Shown one piece after another: positions 24,401-38,800 of a stretch of 64,000 bases of DNA (its first letter is position 1; every line of letters begins with the position of its first letter). This DNA comes from Malurus cyaneus samueli (Eukaryota > Chordata > Aves > Passeriformes > Maluridae): contig CM019215.1 in assembly GCA_009741485.1 (NCBI GenBank), positions 81,052,187 through 81,116,186 on the forward strand, given 5' to 3'. Below the pieces are notes generated by a model. The model did no database searches, was not told where the DNA came from, and was given only the letters and a program-made list of their open reading frames with translations. Position numbers and translations under genes: made by a program.

Positions 24401-27400
24401 GCAAAGCCACTGCCACTGATGGCAAGTGAAAACAAGGTGATTTCCCACTTCCAGCTGATGTGCTCAGCTCAACACAGACAGACAGTCATGTTTAAAATTA
24501 ATCTTAGGCCCAAGGACTGCAGGACGATGGCAACTAAAATTCTAGGGGTGGGAAAACCAACAAAGCTGTTGATGTGCTGCAAAACATCTCCAGTGTGAAC
24601 ACTTCTGTGCTAACCCTGAGGGGTTCCTTTAGCTAAAACAGATTCTGGAATTAGATTGGGGGACCCAAAATCAAGTAAGATTCGGGGCTGGTTTCTTAAG
24701 AACGTGATTGTTCATTCAGAGACAGATAAAGTAACACTGGCATAAGATCTCTTATGGAAGACAATACATTTTGAGGCAATACTCCCTTCACTGCATCCAT
24801 ATTTTTTTTTCTACTTTTCCAGATAAGCTCTTTCTAAAAGTCACATTGCAAATTCAAGATTAATTTCCCCAAGAAAACACATGCAATACGCAACAAAAAT
24901 AGGAACTTGTAGAAGAACTTTGAATTTTACTTTGCCATATGACTGAATCTGAAGTCACTTTGTCTGTCAAAAGTTAAAGGGCAAATGAGTTATAAGGGCA
25001 GCTGGGCCATCAGAACTCATTCTCTTTGGACCCAATGTAGTAAAAAATATCCTCAGCCTTCCAAACAACTAAAGTCCCAAAAGGCCACAAATCCTAGCTT
25101 TGCAACAGGCCAACTTACCCGACACAAAGGTCAGCATCATTAAACAGAATAAACAAACCAATCCTAGAGCCAGAAATGACAGATCTGCCTGGGAGGTGGA
25201 GGAGTCATGCAGCTGTCTCCCTGGGCCTCCTTCATTTCCACACTTGCACAGTCCCAAAGTTCTTTGTACTCGTACGTGTGCGCTCTCGCGTTTTTCACGC
25301 CATACACATGCATGTGCACATATTCCTGTGCATGTATGTGTGGGATCAGCAAAATCCCCTCAACACATGGGAATCCATGAGATAAGCCATTATCAAAATG
25401 TACAGAAGCACCAACTGATGGAACTGAGCTCTTGTGCACATGTTCTGTGCTCTGGACTCGCATTTTGGCCAGGGTTTAACAACACCTTGTAGAGTGGAGA
25501 AGCTGCTCCTACTTCCAGCTCTCACCTCCGTCTCACCCATTTCTGCGAGCCAAGGCCAGACTAAACCCCATGGCCATTCCTCTGCCTGCCCTCTCACCAG
25601 CTGAAAGGCACTGGATGTGTCCCCCCATCCTGGCACTGGCACACAACATTCCCACAGGGATCGTGCTCCACTTCCACCTTCCATCACTGCCCTGGAGCCA
25701 GCAGCCACCAATCCTGCAGCAGCCAGCATGTGTGGCAACACAAGAGTAAGAGGAGGGGATGCTCCTCTCTTTTTCTGATGTTTACCCACGGCCCCTCTAC
25801 CTATCTGCAGCCCAGAAAGCTCTCAGACAAATCCTTTTCAAAGAGTCAAGGAAGTAGCTTAGGCATTTTGAATCCAAGTACTTTTCACAGACAAGAATAC
25901 AGCTGTTTGCATGCTTATTTCCTTCTGTCACCACTCTGGAAATCCATCCTGTGTTCAGAGTCATGCTAACCTCTAATGGATTTGGTGAGGATACAGATTT
26001 AAAAATCCCACAGGCACGGACACCTGACTGTGAATCCAGAGAGCAGCCCCCTCCCGTGTGCATGTGACAGGGACAAACCTCAGCTCAGCACAACGGGACA
26101 ACGCTGCTGTTCCTGCCCGAGTGACACCTGTCACACACTGTCCCGAGGTGCTGAGCAGTGGCCTTGGGGCTACCAGCTCAGGAAGCCACAGCAGGAGCTC
26201 AGCAGCAAACCTCAGTGAACCTGCTGGCTGTGGAGAGAAGCTCCCACCACGCTGGACCAGCCGCTTGAATTTTCTTTCACTTTTTAAAATTACCCTTATA
26301 AGCTTTCTGTATGAAAGAGATTAGGTAAAGCCCCATTCTAGGCTGCTGTGCATGAAATTTAAAATACCCACATTAATGCAGAAATAAACCAACTACAAGA
26401 ACTAAAGCTAAATGCTGTAAATAAGTAGCTATGCAGTATGAAGAGAGGACAAATCTCAGCTGGGACTTGACAGATTCAGGCTTTGTTCTCATTTCTACCC
26501 TTGACCTGTTCGGTGACTTTGAGTAAGTCGTTGCTTCCTTTCTTTCTGGGTCAGGGACTGCCTGTCATTTTGTATTCATAGCAGCTGGCATGAAAAGCCC
26601 CAGTCCTAGTGAAGATCTCTGGACACTCCCTCAATAAAAACAAAATCTAAATACCTGTTAAAAAATTAACACAAAGAAGCCTTTTTCTTTCCTTGGTAAT
26701 AAGGTATCATGCAATGAGAAAAAACCTTCAGATGTTTCATTAAGTAAATAAATATATACACACATATCTGCATTTACACCAAACACACACATATTCAACT
26801 GCGTTCCCCAATTAAAATCTAGAAAACTGTCACAGCTTTACTGGATTACTTCCCATCTCTGTATCTCTAAGATAATAAAGTTTTCTCTTTTCACTTCTAA
26901 TAGATTTGCTATATCTTACCTTTAAGATTTATTTTCTAGCTTTGCATAAAACTCAACTCTGAATGCATTTTTTAAACCATCATTATGCCAAGCACATGGC
27001 ATAGAATTGTATTTATGTTACAGTGAAACCTCATATTTTTCAGTCTGTATTTGAAAGTAGTTAACATTTTTCTATTCAAATCAATCTGCTTCTCAGCAGT
27101 CAGTGCTGAAATAAGCCTTTTTCTAGTGTTTTAGGCATCTGTTCTGCCTTTTTGTACCTCTCTCTCCTCACTTACATGTATCAATGTCCATTTATAAGCT
27201 GCCAGCTGAAATAGAAGCCAAACTTAATCCAATTCCATAAATTCACAACATAAGCTGCAAAAAGTACATCACTGCATGCCTCAAAAATTCATAGCCTCTC
27301 TTAAAATGTCTGACAGAATCTCCCGAAATTGTACTGGGAAGATTCAGTACTTTATTTCCATGAGTGTGCAGCAAAGTTTTTGTTCTTGCTGTGGGCATTT

Positions 27401-28331
27401 GATTTCTGATGTAAGTGTTGAAGTGTGACTTGTAAGAGCAAAGAGTTCAAGGTCATTTATTTTCTAGTCTCACAGTGAGCAGGGAATTGATGCTGCATCT
27501 GCTAAGCAGAAGTAAGGACCAGGGAACCCCGAAACAGAAGATAGTGATGTCAAAGATCACATTAAGAACAAATAAAAAATGAAAACATTGAAAATAATAA
27601 TTAAAATAAAAGCAATGGGAGCAAAAAGAATGGTAAGTCTTGAAAACCTGTTTTGGAGTAAAGCCCTTGAGTTCTCTAGAAGTTTTGAGGGCTTATAAGG
27701 TTGGCAGTGTCACACTATTTCGGATGTCTGGTCAAGCCCTGGATCAAAAACCAGAAAGCAATAACATATAGATTGATTTTGATTGTTAATGTGCAGACAC
27801 CAGCTCAGATGGGACATTGGTTATAAAATCTGACACACTCTGACAGGTGGAACACATATCTAAAATGTTTGGTTTGATTTTTGAAAGAAGGAAGAAGACA
27901 GCAACATTGAATGACAGAAATTTTAAACATCAAAGATAAGGAAAAAAATTACCTTTTCCTTCAGATAGTATATTTTTTTTTCCTTAATGATAAAGTTTAA
28001 AGACAATTATGTATTTCACAATGTTTTTCATTGTGAAAAACAAAAGGTAAGAACAGCAATTTTGGATGACTTGCCCAATGAGGTCATTAAAAACTATTAT
28101 TTTACAGAATTTTAATAATTTACAGAATTATTAGCAGATACAGAATAGTATTAGCATTGTCAAATTGGATTGAGAAAGGGCTGCTTTTTGTTTGCCAGTT
28201 CAAGTGTCCCTCTGGAAACAGAGCTTCAATATTTGAATTGTAATTCTAGTTGGCAGCAAAAACCGGTCACCATGTCAGAACTGCTCTCACACAGTAAATG
28301 ACTGAAGTAATGACAGGAGGAAACCTGCAGT

Positions 28332-28381
28332 GAAGTAACTATATTTTTTTTAGAAAGAAGTAACAATATTTTTTTTAGAAA
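28332..28381. repeat. tandem duplication, 2 x 25 bp
   Basis: Two adjacent 25-base copies (28332-28356 and 28357-28381) of a GAAGTAAC...T-run...TAGAAA unit that differ at one base (T/A). A recent local duplication in intergenic DNA. Confidence 0.9.
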
Positions 28382-31300
28382 TGTTGGCTGAGCTTGCATC
28401 AGTGGGGTCCCATGGGTTCCCCTGACCACCATCCCCATCTTTAAATAAGTAACAAGCTTCCTCCAGTGGCATTTACCCATCACTGCTGCATCACTTCTGG
28501 ACCACTGATGTATGAGCTGTTTCTGCCACCAGCCAAAGTTCACAATTTGTCAGCTCAAGAGCCTGTCCTTTGCTAATGGATTACTTTTGAAATGTCTGCT
28601 CTAAGTGAAAGGTTTTATTTATGTATTTGCTTTTTCTAAAAAGGTGTGCAAAGCAACACACTGTCTGGGCTTTGGCTTCTTAAAGTAGTCCCCAGTCCTC
28701 TTGGTCATTGTTCCCAAGTCTCCACAGGAAAAGCCGATGAAGGTGTCAGTGTCCAGCCTGCACAGCTTTTCTCTCCCTTGAAGACACTCTCAGGTATGGC
28801 ATGACAACCACAGCAAGGACGATATTAAAGCCACAGACTATGGCATCCACTGGATGAGGCATCACTGCCCTCCCACAGACATCCTGAGCCCTGGCCCCCA
28901 GTGACAATTTCATCTTTTTCATCTCTTAGGAATAGAATATACAGTCCCTTCACAAAGGTGCTGTGAAGAGCACCGAAACGTCAAGACTGACACATTCAGG
29001 TAGGATTGTGTTGTAAGTCACAGAAGAATCACACCTTTATTCATGAAAGGCTTTGAAATCCTTTCGAGGAATGCAGTGAGGATTTAGGCAAAGGGAAGTA
29101 TACTTAGCAAGACTTTGGGTGCAAGTTGGTGCTCCCTTTGTTACCTGTGGCAGGCAGGTGAAGAAAAGGGCCTCTAAGGTAAACCTGCTCCCTGATGGAT
29201 AGAGAAATATGCAGAGCTGGAATGTGTAGCCTATTTAATCTCAGAAAGAATGTGAATTGCTGACACGGGGAGGGAGTAGGAAGTAGGAGAAGCAGGATTG
29301 GATGTACGGGTCATAGAATTTTGTTGCGATACGATCCTCATCAAAGACAATGCACAGTGGTAAATGATGCAGATTACCAACTCTCCCTAAGCTCTCACAG
29401 GGCTTTACAAACTTCCACCAAAAAGAAACTTTTTACAAGTGAACCACTTATTTCCTTTGAATATGTAGCCTGTATAATCAGAGTCTTTGAAGTAGGGAGA
29501 CAGATGATCAGGATTTGCCTTTTGATCTTTCCAAATTGTTTTAGCAAGTAACAACTATGCCTGAAGTCTTTTCTGGGAAACTTTATTAGCAATGATATTT
29601 ACAACAATCTTAAAGACCAAAGTTCTCTTAGTACTGCTGTTAAATAATCTTCTAGAAACTGAAATCTTACAAAGCAAACTTAGGGTCTACAAATAACATC
29701 ATGAATTTTATGTAAATTCACTAAAAATCCCCAATCAAATAAGCTACAGTTCTATTCAATGCTCTGTACATATTCACATTAAAAATATTCACAGGATCTG
29801 TTGGATTCATGCAGATCTGTTTTGTTCTCCATTCGTCTACTTGTACCCAACTCAGGTCAATGGATCTTGCAAGAGAACCTCTAGATCAGAGAACAGATCA
29901 GGCTCTGAAGCCAGAAAGGACTGACTTTATCAGTAAACCATAGACCCCTTCACATTTACAAAAGAGCAGAACAATCTTCCCAGTTAAAAGCTACAGCTGT
30001 TCCACTGATTAGCACGAGTGCAATGATAATTTTTACCAAAGGCAACTTAGAGAGGCTTCCTCTCCTTTGTGGAGGGCTGTGCTCACATTTCACATTCTAC
30101 ACAGCTCCTGAAATTAACAACAACATTCACAGCCACTGCTTTCAGACAGCCCATACACAGAAACACTGCGGTTTGAATAAACGAAACGGGATTTTTTTAC
30201 CTTTTGTTTTCTGTCCTCAAGACAAGGAAAACAAAATTGCTTCAAGCAATCTTCCTAACCCATGCTTATGCAGCAAAAAAGGGAAAATAGCCCACTTGTG
30301 AAAACATAGTTATCATCTACATTTTATTGAGGAAAGCCTACAATTCATTAACTACAGCAACTGGAATGCAGAAATTGTTTTAAAAATTTGTTTTTTTCAA
30401 GCAATTTCTGGGTTAAAGAAGAAAAAAATAATTGTGGGTTCCTCCCCCAAAATAGCTATTCTGATAAATTCAATCTATTTTTATGAAAATATTTATGAGT
30501 AAGATTACAGTCTTCTTACAGCTGAAAAGTGAAATGGTTTATAGGAATAATGAAAGTAATGTTAAACTGTGAGCTAATAATTCCACTGGGGTACTTCGGT
30601 GATGTCAGATACACGAAAGAAATTTGCTAAGCCATAATACACCTGAAAATGAAGTAATTTTCTATTCATTAAACACATGAAATTGGTCACAGTTAAGAGG
30701 GAAAAATAAAATAATGGTTTACACAGTTACACTTAACCGTCTACCACCACACCATTTCAACTTCCTGCTAGAAGCAGATGGGCAATCATACAAAAGAATT
30801 TGAAATACAGAAGACTTCTGGGCAGGGGAGTTGCTGCTGCTTTTCAAGGTAGCATTTCAGCTTTTTATTTACAGACTGAAGCTATAAGAAGTTGCAATCA
30901 CTTCTCAAAAGTCAAATGGCAGCAGCATTCAGCACAAAACAGCTCCCTGCCTTTACCTTGTTTTTATACCTTCCTTTATGTTTTAATGGCTTATTAACAC
31001 TCTTTAAATTAAAGAATGCATTTTTCTTTTCTCTCATCCTCTCAAATGGATTTAGAGCATGAATCCTTTACGAAAAGGCAAATTGTAGAAGCTGGAAGAA
31101 GTGAGGTAGTGTGGGCTCAGGTGTAAAAAAACCCCCGTATTTAAGTGCATCTCATGTTGCAAGTGTAGAAAAGCACACTTATGAAAACACACACATTGAT
31201 TGGCTCAGAAGTGAAACTTTGGGAAGACATTTAGGTAGCCTGGATTTTTCACCTTCATTTGTGTCCACTTTGGTATCTGCAATTAAATGCCTTCCTCGAT

Positions 31301-32449
31301 GTCCATCGCACACCTACAGAGGTGCTTCAGACAATCGCAGGAGCAGCTGCTCAGTGCAGTGGAGTCATTGGGCAAAACCACCAGCAGACACGAATTCCTT
31401 GGGCCAGAATTGTGCATCCATGCTCACAAAGCTGCCCTGTGTTTTACCATATACAACTGCAGTACATCAGAAAATGCATAAATAACTCGCCAAAAAAGGA
31501 TTTTCTCTTCTTTCAGCAAGAAAAGGCGCAGCTAAGGAGAATAAGGGTTCAATTTGTTTCCCTTATCAGAAAAGAAAGATAAAATATGACTACACAATTC
31601 CTACCAAGGGACTGTATTAATTGAGAACCCAGCTTAATGGAGATGAATGGCTTGAAGCAGCAAAATTAAAAGAACAAACAATGCTGGTAACCAGTGGGAA
31701 AAAAACACCAACAGACAGAGTGGATTTTCCATTTTTGGTGCCTTTCAGAGCTTTTATGGAAGAAACATTGGTCTGTCTAATACAAGCCATAGACACCAAA
31801 AAAATCACAGAAACTGGGTGACTTAAAACTGCACACCTGCTTTGAACTGCACTTTGGGGACAAATTCTGGCCTCCTTTTGACAAAAACTGTTTCCGAAGA
31901 ACCTGTCTGGAACAGCACCCAAATAGAGTTTCTAAAACACCATTTCACCGCAGTGGCCACACTGGTTATCTTCTTGACAAAGAAATCCATTGGACACCAG
32001 CCTGGCAGAATAGGAAGTAAAGAAAGAATCTAAACTTATAAATGCAAACCTCATGTACATTCCTTACAAAAAAAAAATGCCATTCTCTTGCTTCATAATT
32101 ACCTTTTTCTTCAAGTTTTGTAACAGTGATTTAAAACCGAAACTCCTCAATCTTTCACACACTGCAGATTTGGAATCCACTGTTCAAAGCAAAACTGAGT
32201 ATCTCCTTTAAATTACTGTATCATTTTCTGTAAAAAGGACCTGAACTTTCTAAGTCTGGTTTAGCAGACTCAAGAAGTAAATTTAGCTGCAAAACTTAAG
32301 TTAGGTACATGCTTAAGTGCTCAGCTGAATTAGTTCCTCATAACACTTTCCTCCTCCACAGCAGAGTTCATGCAGTAACTTTGCTGGTCACTGACAAAAC
32401 AGCACTTAGACATAGGCGACAATTGCTAAACAGCTTTTCCTCCTATTAG

Positions 32450-32747
32450 CTTTTGAAATTCATACTTTATTACTTCGTACAAGACAGTAAAAATAATAAA
32501 AATAATCAACAACTTTTCATACAAATTAAAAGGATTTAAACCCAAATCATATCAAAAAGCCAAACTTAAAATCAAACTAAAGGAATACTACATTTGCACA
32601 CGCTTTTTAAGGTAGAGATTACAATTTTCTTTTTGATATCAACAGGCACTCTTCATTCATCATCTGCAAGAAACTAGGTTAGGTCTCCATAGGCCACAGT
32701 CAGAGTTATTAAGTAAGTAAATATGCCACTGCTTCTGCGCCCTCCTT
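32450..32747 (-). other. DROSHA: DROSHA 3'UTR
   Basis: About 300 bp from the stop to the poly(A) signal region, AT-rich, without repeats. The short length agrees with the compact mammalian DROSHA 3'UTR. The exact cleavage position, about 32445-32455, is inferred. Confidence 0.75.
32466..32471 (-). terminator. DROSHA: DROSHA poly(A) signal
   Basis: AATAAA on the minus strand (TTTATT on plus), about 280 bases after the stop, preceded by a U-rich stretch. A TGCTGTTTTGTCAGTG stretch follows some 60 bases downstream. Confidence 0.75.
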
Positions 32748-32878
32748 TTATTTCCTTGCTTCTTCAGTCTCCTCTGGCTCTCTCTCTTGATGCTCTCTTT
32801 CCCACCTCAATTCTTTCAACTCTTGTCTGTACTTCCGTTCAATGAACCGTTTCTGATGGGCCATCTGGGGGAAGTTAT
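32748..32878 (-). CDS. DROSHA: DROSHA last coding exon, residues 1332-1374 and stop
   Basis: A 131-bp coding part after CTTGTGTCAG; stop TAA at 32748-32750. Encodes NFPQMAHQKRFIERKYRQEL, then a highly charged tail ending EETEEARK. The tail's last residues differ from the human ending (as I recall it, DETEDIKK) but the length is the same. Confidence 0.96.
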
Positions 32879-35800
32879 CTGACACAAGGAGAAATATTTT
32901 ACATTAATAAACAAACTGGCAACAGAGAAAGCCTCAGCTCGTTTTGTTTTACACTTTGATGTTATTAGAAGTAGGGGGGAGTATGTTGTTACCATTTTTA
33001 CTCATTTATTTGTTATAACACATGGTAAACCAGGACTGTGTCGTAAGGCCTTGGCTTCTTTATGATTTCTTTACATCTGTTTCCCCTGCTACAAGGCACT
33101 GCCAAATCTAATACGCTCACAAAAATAAAATATAAAATCCTGGTATAGCAACATGGGCAGGTATTACCTGGATTTTACATTCTGTTCCCTTAGCAACAGG
33201 TGGTCAATACTGAAAAATGAATGCGAAACTACTATCAATGCTGCCAGGATTTTTTGTATTGTTCTCACTCCAAAAGTATGAGCCACTGGTTCCAAACATT
33301 GTACATATGTTTTCATTATTTTTATTATTGTTTTAGACCATACAGAATTGACTACATACCCCACATTGTGGCAGGGATCCTAATGGAAAAGTAATAGTAT
33401 AGCACACTGGAATGCAGTTAAAATCTGTTCCTGGAAAAGCTAATGCTGGGCTATGTACCAGAAGTCAGCGTCAGTGCAGTCTAAGAGAATGGATGAGTGA
33501 AGACTGCCTAAAACAGACTGGACAAGGCTGAGGTGATGGAGAAATAGCTGGGGAGAAGGATGCTCCTGCTTTCAGGCATTTGTCCATTGGCACACATGAA
33601 GGCACACATTAGAGCTGAGGCTGTAAAAACAGCTTATATAACTGAACAGAACTGCTCTCACTTTAGAGCACTGCTCACAGAATGTGATGTTTTCTGCATG
33701 AGCAGGGTGCTGACATTCACATGTGTCTGTGCTGTGGAGACCTGCACCCTCCAGCAGTCAGAACACAGAGGGGTGACGGAGCATGTGACAGGCTGCAGTT
33801 GGTGGCAAATCCTGCTGGCATGACACAAAGCTCTGGGATCAGCAATGGCTCCCTATCCAGTCTGAGAAGAATGGAAAAGGTTACTACACTGACCTTTACA
33901 GCCATAAACAAATTTGGTAGATGTCTTGGCAAAGGACGGCTCTCTCTCTCGATGGCTATTGAGAGAGAATTCAGCTGAGGCTTCTCAGGGAGGAGTACCT
34001 TGGCACCAAGATTTTTCCTTGTTGGCACCAAGCTTTTTCCTCCTTTTCCTCAGTCTCAGGCAGCATGGATTCTCAGCTAGAGAATATGGTGCAGAAGCCA
34101 CATAAACTGCAGGAGTTTGTGGTAGAGCAGAATAACTTTCTACTGCTTTGTTTTATTGGCCAGTGAATTTTGTACCCTTTATTATATATACTACAGGAAT
34201 AAAAGGTTTATTCATCAGTTATTTACAACTTGGGCATAGGAAAGTGTATTTATTTAAACCAGAAAGCTATCTAAACAAAATTGGTTTTAAATTGCTGTTG
34301 TTTTTAAAAACACTAGTGCTTTGTTTAATGGAGTTCTGGGATATTTTGTTGCTCGTGTGCCCCATAAAATGAAAATCAGATTTTCAGCACTGTGCCTATA
34401 ACGTGATTCTTTAAGAACTCAGCTCGGTAGCAACCTGTTCTAATATGTTTAGGATGGTAAGAAGGAAATTCATGTAATAAATTCATCGTGGCTATCATAT
34501 GTATAGGCATATGAAAACTACTTTCACTTGAAGTTAACTACTTATGCATTAACAAAATCCAACAAACAAACCACAAACAACTCCAATCCACAATGTTATA
34601 AATAATTGAACAGGTGCCCTTAAGGGTTGTGTAACCTCCATCCCTAAAGATAATCAAAACTTGACTGGCAAGGCACACAGAAACTAACTTTAAAGTTGGC
34701 TCTGTTTTGAAGGGCAGCAGGAGCACAGACCTCTAGAGGTCTATGGTATTTAAACAAATCTGTATGTCAGAAGAGAGCTGTGAAGTCCTTGGATTGATAG
34801 GCCATGAAACTCACAGCTCTCCTGAGTGGTGATCCTGTCACAAGGAAATTCACTCAAAGAAAACTTCCGCAACATCTTGCAGATACATAGCAGAGAGGGG
34901 AAGTTACATTTTTCTTCTTGTCAAATTTACTGGTGGTGAGAACTATACACTTAGAAGATGGATATAAAAATGTATCTGAACTACAAAGATTCATTGCCTT
35001 CTGAAATTTTTAAACTCCTGAATTTCCTGATGCAGAGATGAGATTAAAACCTTTGACATCTGAGGAACTGCATGTGTCTCCTTTAAATGAAATGCCAAAA
35101 ATGGACTTGCCATGTTCTACTCAACAGAGAATTTTTGCTGCACAAAATGTTTGTAATCTATTTACTTACTTAACCTTGTTTTCTAAGGTTGCATTTTCCT
35201 CCTTCCCTAAATTAAAGGGTGAGACAACCAGAGCATCAGAGACTATGCAGTCTTATCCCACTGCATACTTAAGCATGGATAACATCAATGAAACTTTATT
35301 GCACGGGGTTCCCTTGAAGTCGCACCCTCTGCAGGTGATCAACTCTCTTTAACAAATACCTGTTGGGATCATATTAACTTCAACTGTGACAAAACTGTCC
35401 CGAAAGTACCAAGAGGAAAACCTGCTGCTTAGAAGCTGACAGCATTCAGCACATGTATTCTGTTCAAAACTTATCCCCCACAAGACCTGCATCTTGCCTC
35501 ACTCAGGAACAAGGAAATAAACAACGAATTCTTTGTCGCCCAATATCTTACATTTTTCAAGTGCGTCCATTGCAGCTCCCATTTCTGCTTGCTGAATACT
35601 GTGAAAGCCAAACAAAAACATGTTAAATGAGCTCTAAAGTGTACTGAATAAACTAAAATTTCTGTCAAAGTGGAGAACGAGCTACTTTGCTGTAATGAAA
35701 CTTTCCAGATAACCGGCAGCTAATATTTCCCAGAGTGTATGATATATCAGCCTCTTAAAAATAACAAAATATTCTAGTCCATTCTTACCTAAAGCATTTG

Positions 35801-38800
35801 CTTTTACTTGAGAGAAAAAAAGGAATAAAACCACAGGTATGTGAATGCTAAAAAAACAATGACATTTTTATAACCCACCACCAGATTTGGTAGCATGAAG
35901 ATGAGATTTTTGGGGTTCGTGGGTGCAGTCTTCAAACCCTTAGAACCATTCCAAAATGCCTAGAAGTAGTAACATTGGAGGAAAAAAAAATCCATAATAG
36001 TGTTGCACTCTTAACTTGTCAGCGTAAATTGTACAGTAATCCAGGAGTAATCCCAAGACAAAGACACTATTTCCTGGAAGCTGTTCTACATTTTCCAGTC
36101 CGAGAGCCACAAATCTTCCAAGTCTGAGAGCCACAGACAGTTAGTATTGCTAGCCAGCTTGAAGGGCAAGTTCAACAAAAAAAGCTTACGATCCAAAATC
36201 ATACCGACATTGAACCCTTCAGGTATTCCTAAAGCAGAAAAGTTTGAAGAAGGCTCCGCAGCTTTCCTTTTCTAAGGCAAACCACACAATGTCTATCTCC
36301 ATGGCTAGTCATTTTGGACACCACCACACTCTAACACCACATGATTAATTTGTTACTATACCTTGGACCTTTACCACATCCTATTCTTTCCCCTTTAAAG
36401 TAAACAGCCACTGTGTATGTCCTGGCATGAGAAGGTCCCACTGTCTGCAAGGTCCTGAAAGAAGAAAGATTTTATTCAAGCAGGGAGTATTAAAACACAA
36501 ACTCTGCTTGTGGCACATAGATCACCAAGCTTTTAGTCTGGTCAATACATACAATGCAATTAATGCAAAATGTAGAGCAAGCATTGAAGGACTTCTGTAG
36601 AGATCACATTAACCCAGAGATTACTGGAACAGTATTGATATCAATATTTTTATTCTTCCAGGCTCACTCAGGGTCATGATATGAAAATTAAAACTTTATT
36701 TAACCTGTAAGCAAAAATGCAAACTATTATACAAAGTGTTCAAACACTGTGAAAACACTTCCAGTAAAGTAATGCAAAAGCTGTGCAATTGCAAATAATC
36801 ACAACCATACAATTATGTGAACACTAAAATTTTAGTCCCTGAGAATTCTGCAGGTAGCAAGGTTACATTAGATACAGTAGCTCTCTGCACACTGAATTAT
36901 CACAGTACAAAGAAATTTTCCATCAGCTTTGAAAAGTTAGTTTCTCACAAAACAAAACTTTCCATTTGACCTAAAGTCTAGGACATACATCAACAACCAT
37001 CTAAAGGGGGGAAAGGTAATTCCCTAGATGTGCAATGAATTGCTTCTTCTGCAATTTCTCACTGCTGTCCCAAATCTCTCCCCACTTTCAGATCAAGTTC
37101 TGCCCGCTACCTTGTTTCTTTTCAGAAGGAGCACGAATTTCACATCAATTTTTAAAGTATCTAACTAAAGTACTCTATCTCTCTGCGCACTGTGACAAGA
37201 GCAAACAAAACCCACCCTAAATTTAAAAGCAATAGTACTGACTGCCGTGAAAGAGATAACCCCAAGGAAAGGAATTTAAAAAGATAATAGGAAGATAACA
37301 GCGTATTACTAGGTCTGAGCTGTTTGATAAAAATCAATTGATCATCACAGCAAAACAAAACAAACGTTTGGTACTTTGTACTAAGTGGTTTTACAAAAAT
37401 GGGGAATTGTTTTCACTGCATTCATCCCCGTCACTCAGGACAAAGCCCCGAACCCTCACACAGAGACATGGAGGAGTCAGACCTGCAGAGCACCGGCTGC
37501 AGTGTTAAAGGATGGCACTCCTGAAGTGCAGTTTGTGTCACTGTCACCATACTGCTGCAATGCACTGGAAACCTTGCTTCCGTACACGAGAACAGATGCA
37601 CTTAGACTTTCATTCTTCCTATCTTTTTGATATAATAATCCCAACAACACAACCCTGGAGCTCTCACAGCTTTTCTCTCTTCTTTTGGGGGCTAACACTG
37701 CACCCTTTCCTACGTTAATGGAATGCAATATCCAGCCTCATTATTTATTGTCTCTTTGAAGCAGCTATTACACTACTTCGCAACTGAAAGCAAAAAGGGA
37801 GATCCATCCCATCCAGCTTCAGGTATCTACCTGAGGTGTACAAGCTAACAGGTTCAATGCCCTGTGTTCTATCACTGAGCTGAGCTGCACGGCAAAGACG
37901 TCCTAAACTTGTGCTGCCCTTGAGTGCCTGACTGCATGAGAAACAGCACCTACAATCAGGAGGTTTAACATAAAGCATTATTATGTTTGCATAATAATGT
38001 CAAGAAATCAGAATCTGTTACTGAGAATTGAATGGAGATATCTTGACCTCATAGCAAAACAGCCATTTGTTTAACTATTTTCATTTAATACTGCCCCTTC
38101 TTTACACTAAAAGAAAAACAAATACAGAATCATGCCAATTAAATACTCCAACATAAAAACTGTACTTTTCCCTTACAGCTGTAAAAGTAAAATGCTTACT
38201 AACTCTTCCTTGTCATGAGCTTGAAACACCTATACCTTAGAAAACACTGGTTCAATATTTTCCATCTTCAGAGAGACTAGAGGGATTGGATAACAATGAT
38301 ATAAACAAACCGTGAGAAAAACATAAGGCAACTACTACCATGCTTCATATACATGGAAGACTCATAATTAGCTGGTATCCATAAGATGCCAGTTCTTACT
38401 TGTAAAGAGGAATGTCTGGTTCCTTTCCTTCTGTCCTGAGAGTCAAGCAGCACTGCTGAAGCTGAGATTTTGGATCATTCCAATCTTGATTTAAAATAAA
38501 CTCCTGTAAGACATTCGCAAAGATAATTTTATGATTGTGAGATTGTAGTAGGAGTCTCAAATGCAACATTCTGTTAAAACAAAGTGGCAGGAAACAGGAA
38601 AGTAGGAAATTGATCTTACCTTTAGCCGTGGAAAAAAGCAAACATTCATGAAAGTGTGAACGTATTCCAAATCTTTATCAATGTACAGGGCAGCAATAAA
38701 GGCTGGGGAAAAAAAAAAGGTACTGTCACTCATCCAAGGAGAATATTATTGGTTTGCACTTTTAGAAGCAAGTACCTCTGAGTACTTTAAAGCCATATTC

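Larger units (their letters stand above)
12701..32445. other. CDH6-DROSHA intergenic region
   Basis: About 19.7 kb between the two 3' ends. Apart from a CR1 fragment (13520-13880), an A/C-rich tract (14617-14715), short tandem duplications (16783-16835, 28332-28381) and a TAAT-rich candidate conserved block (18230-18480), I see only unique AT-rich sequence with moderately GC-richer patches (25.5-26.3 kb). Open stretches of 100-165 codons on either strand have no splice context, domain or codon pattern that would support a gene. Confidence 0.8.

Noticed and set aside
25346..25789. 147-codon open frame on the minus strand
   Set aside because: In a GC-richer patch where stops are rarer. Composition is Ser/Gly/Pro/Trp-rich without a domain, and no flanking exon structure is present.
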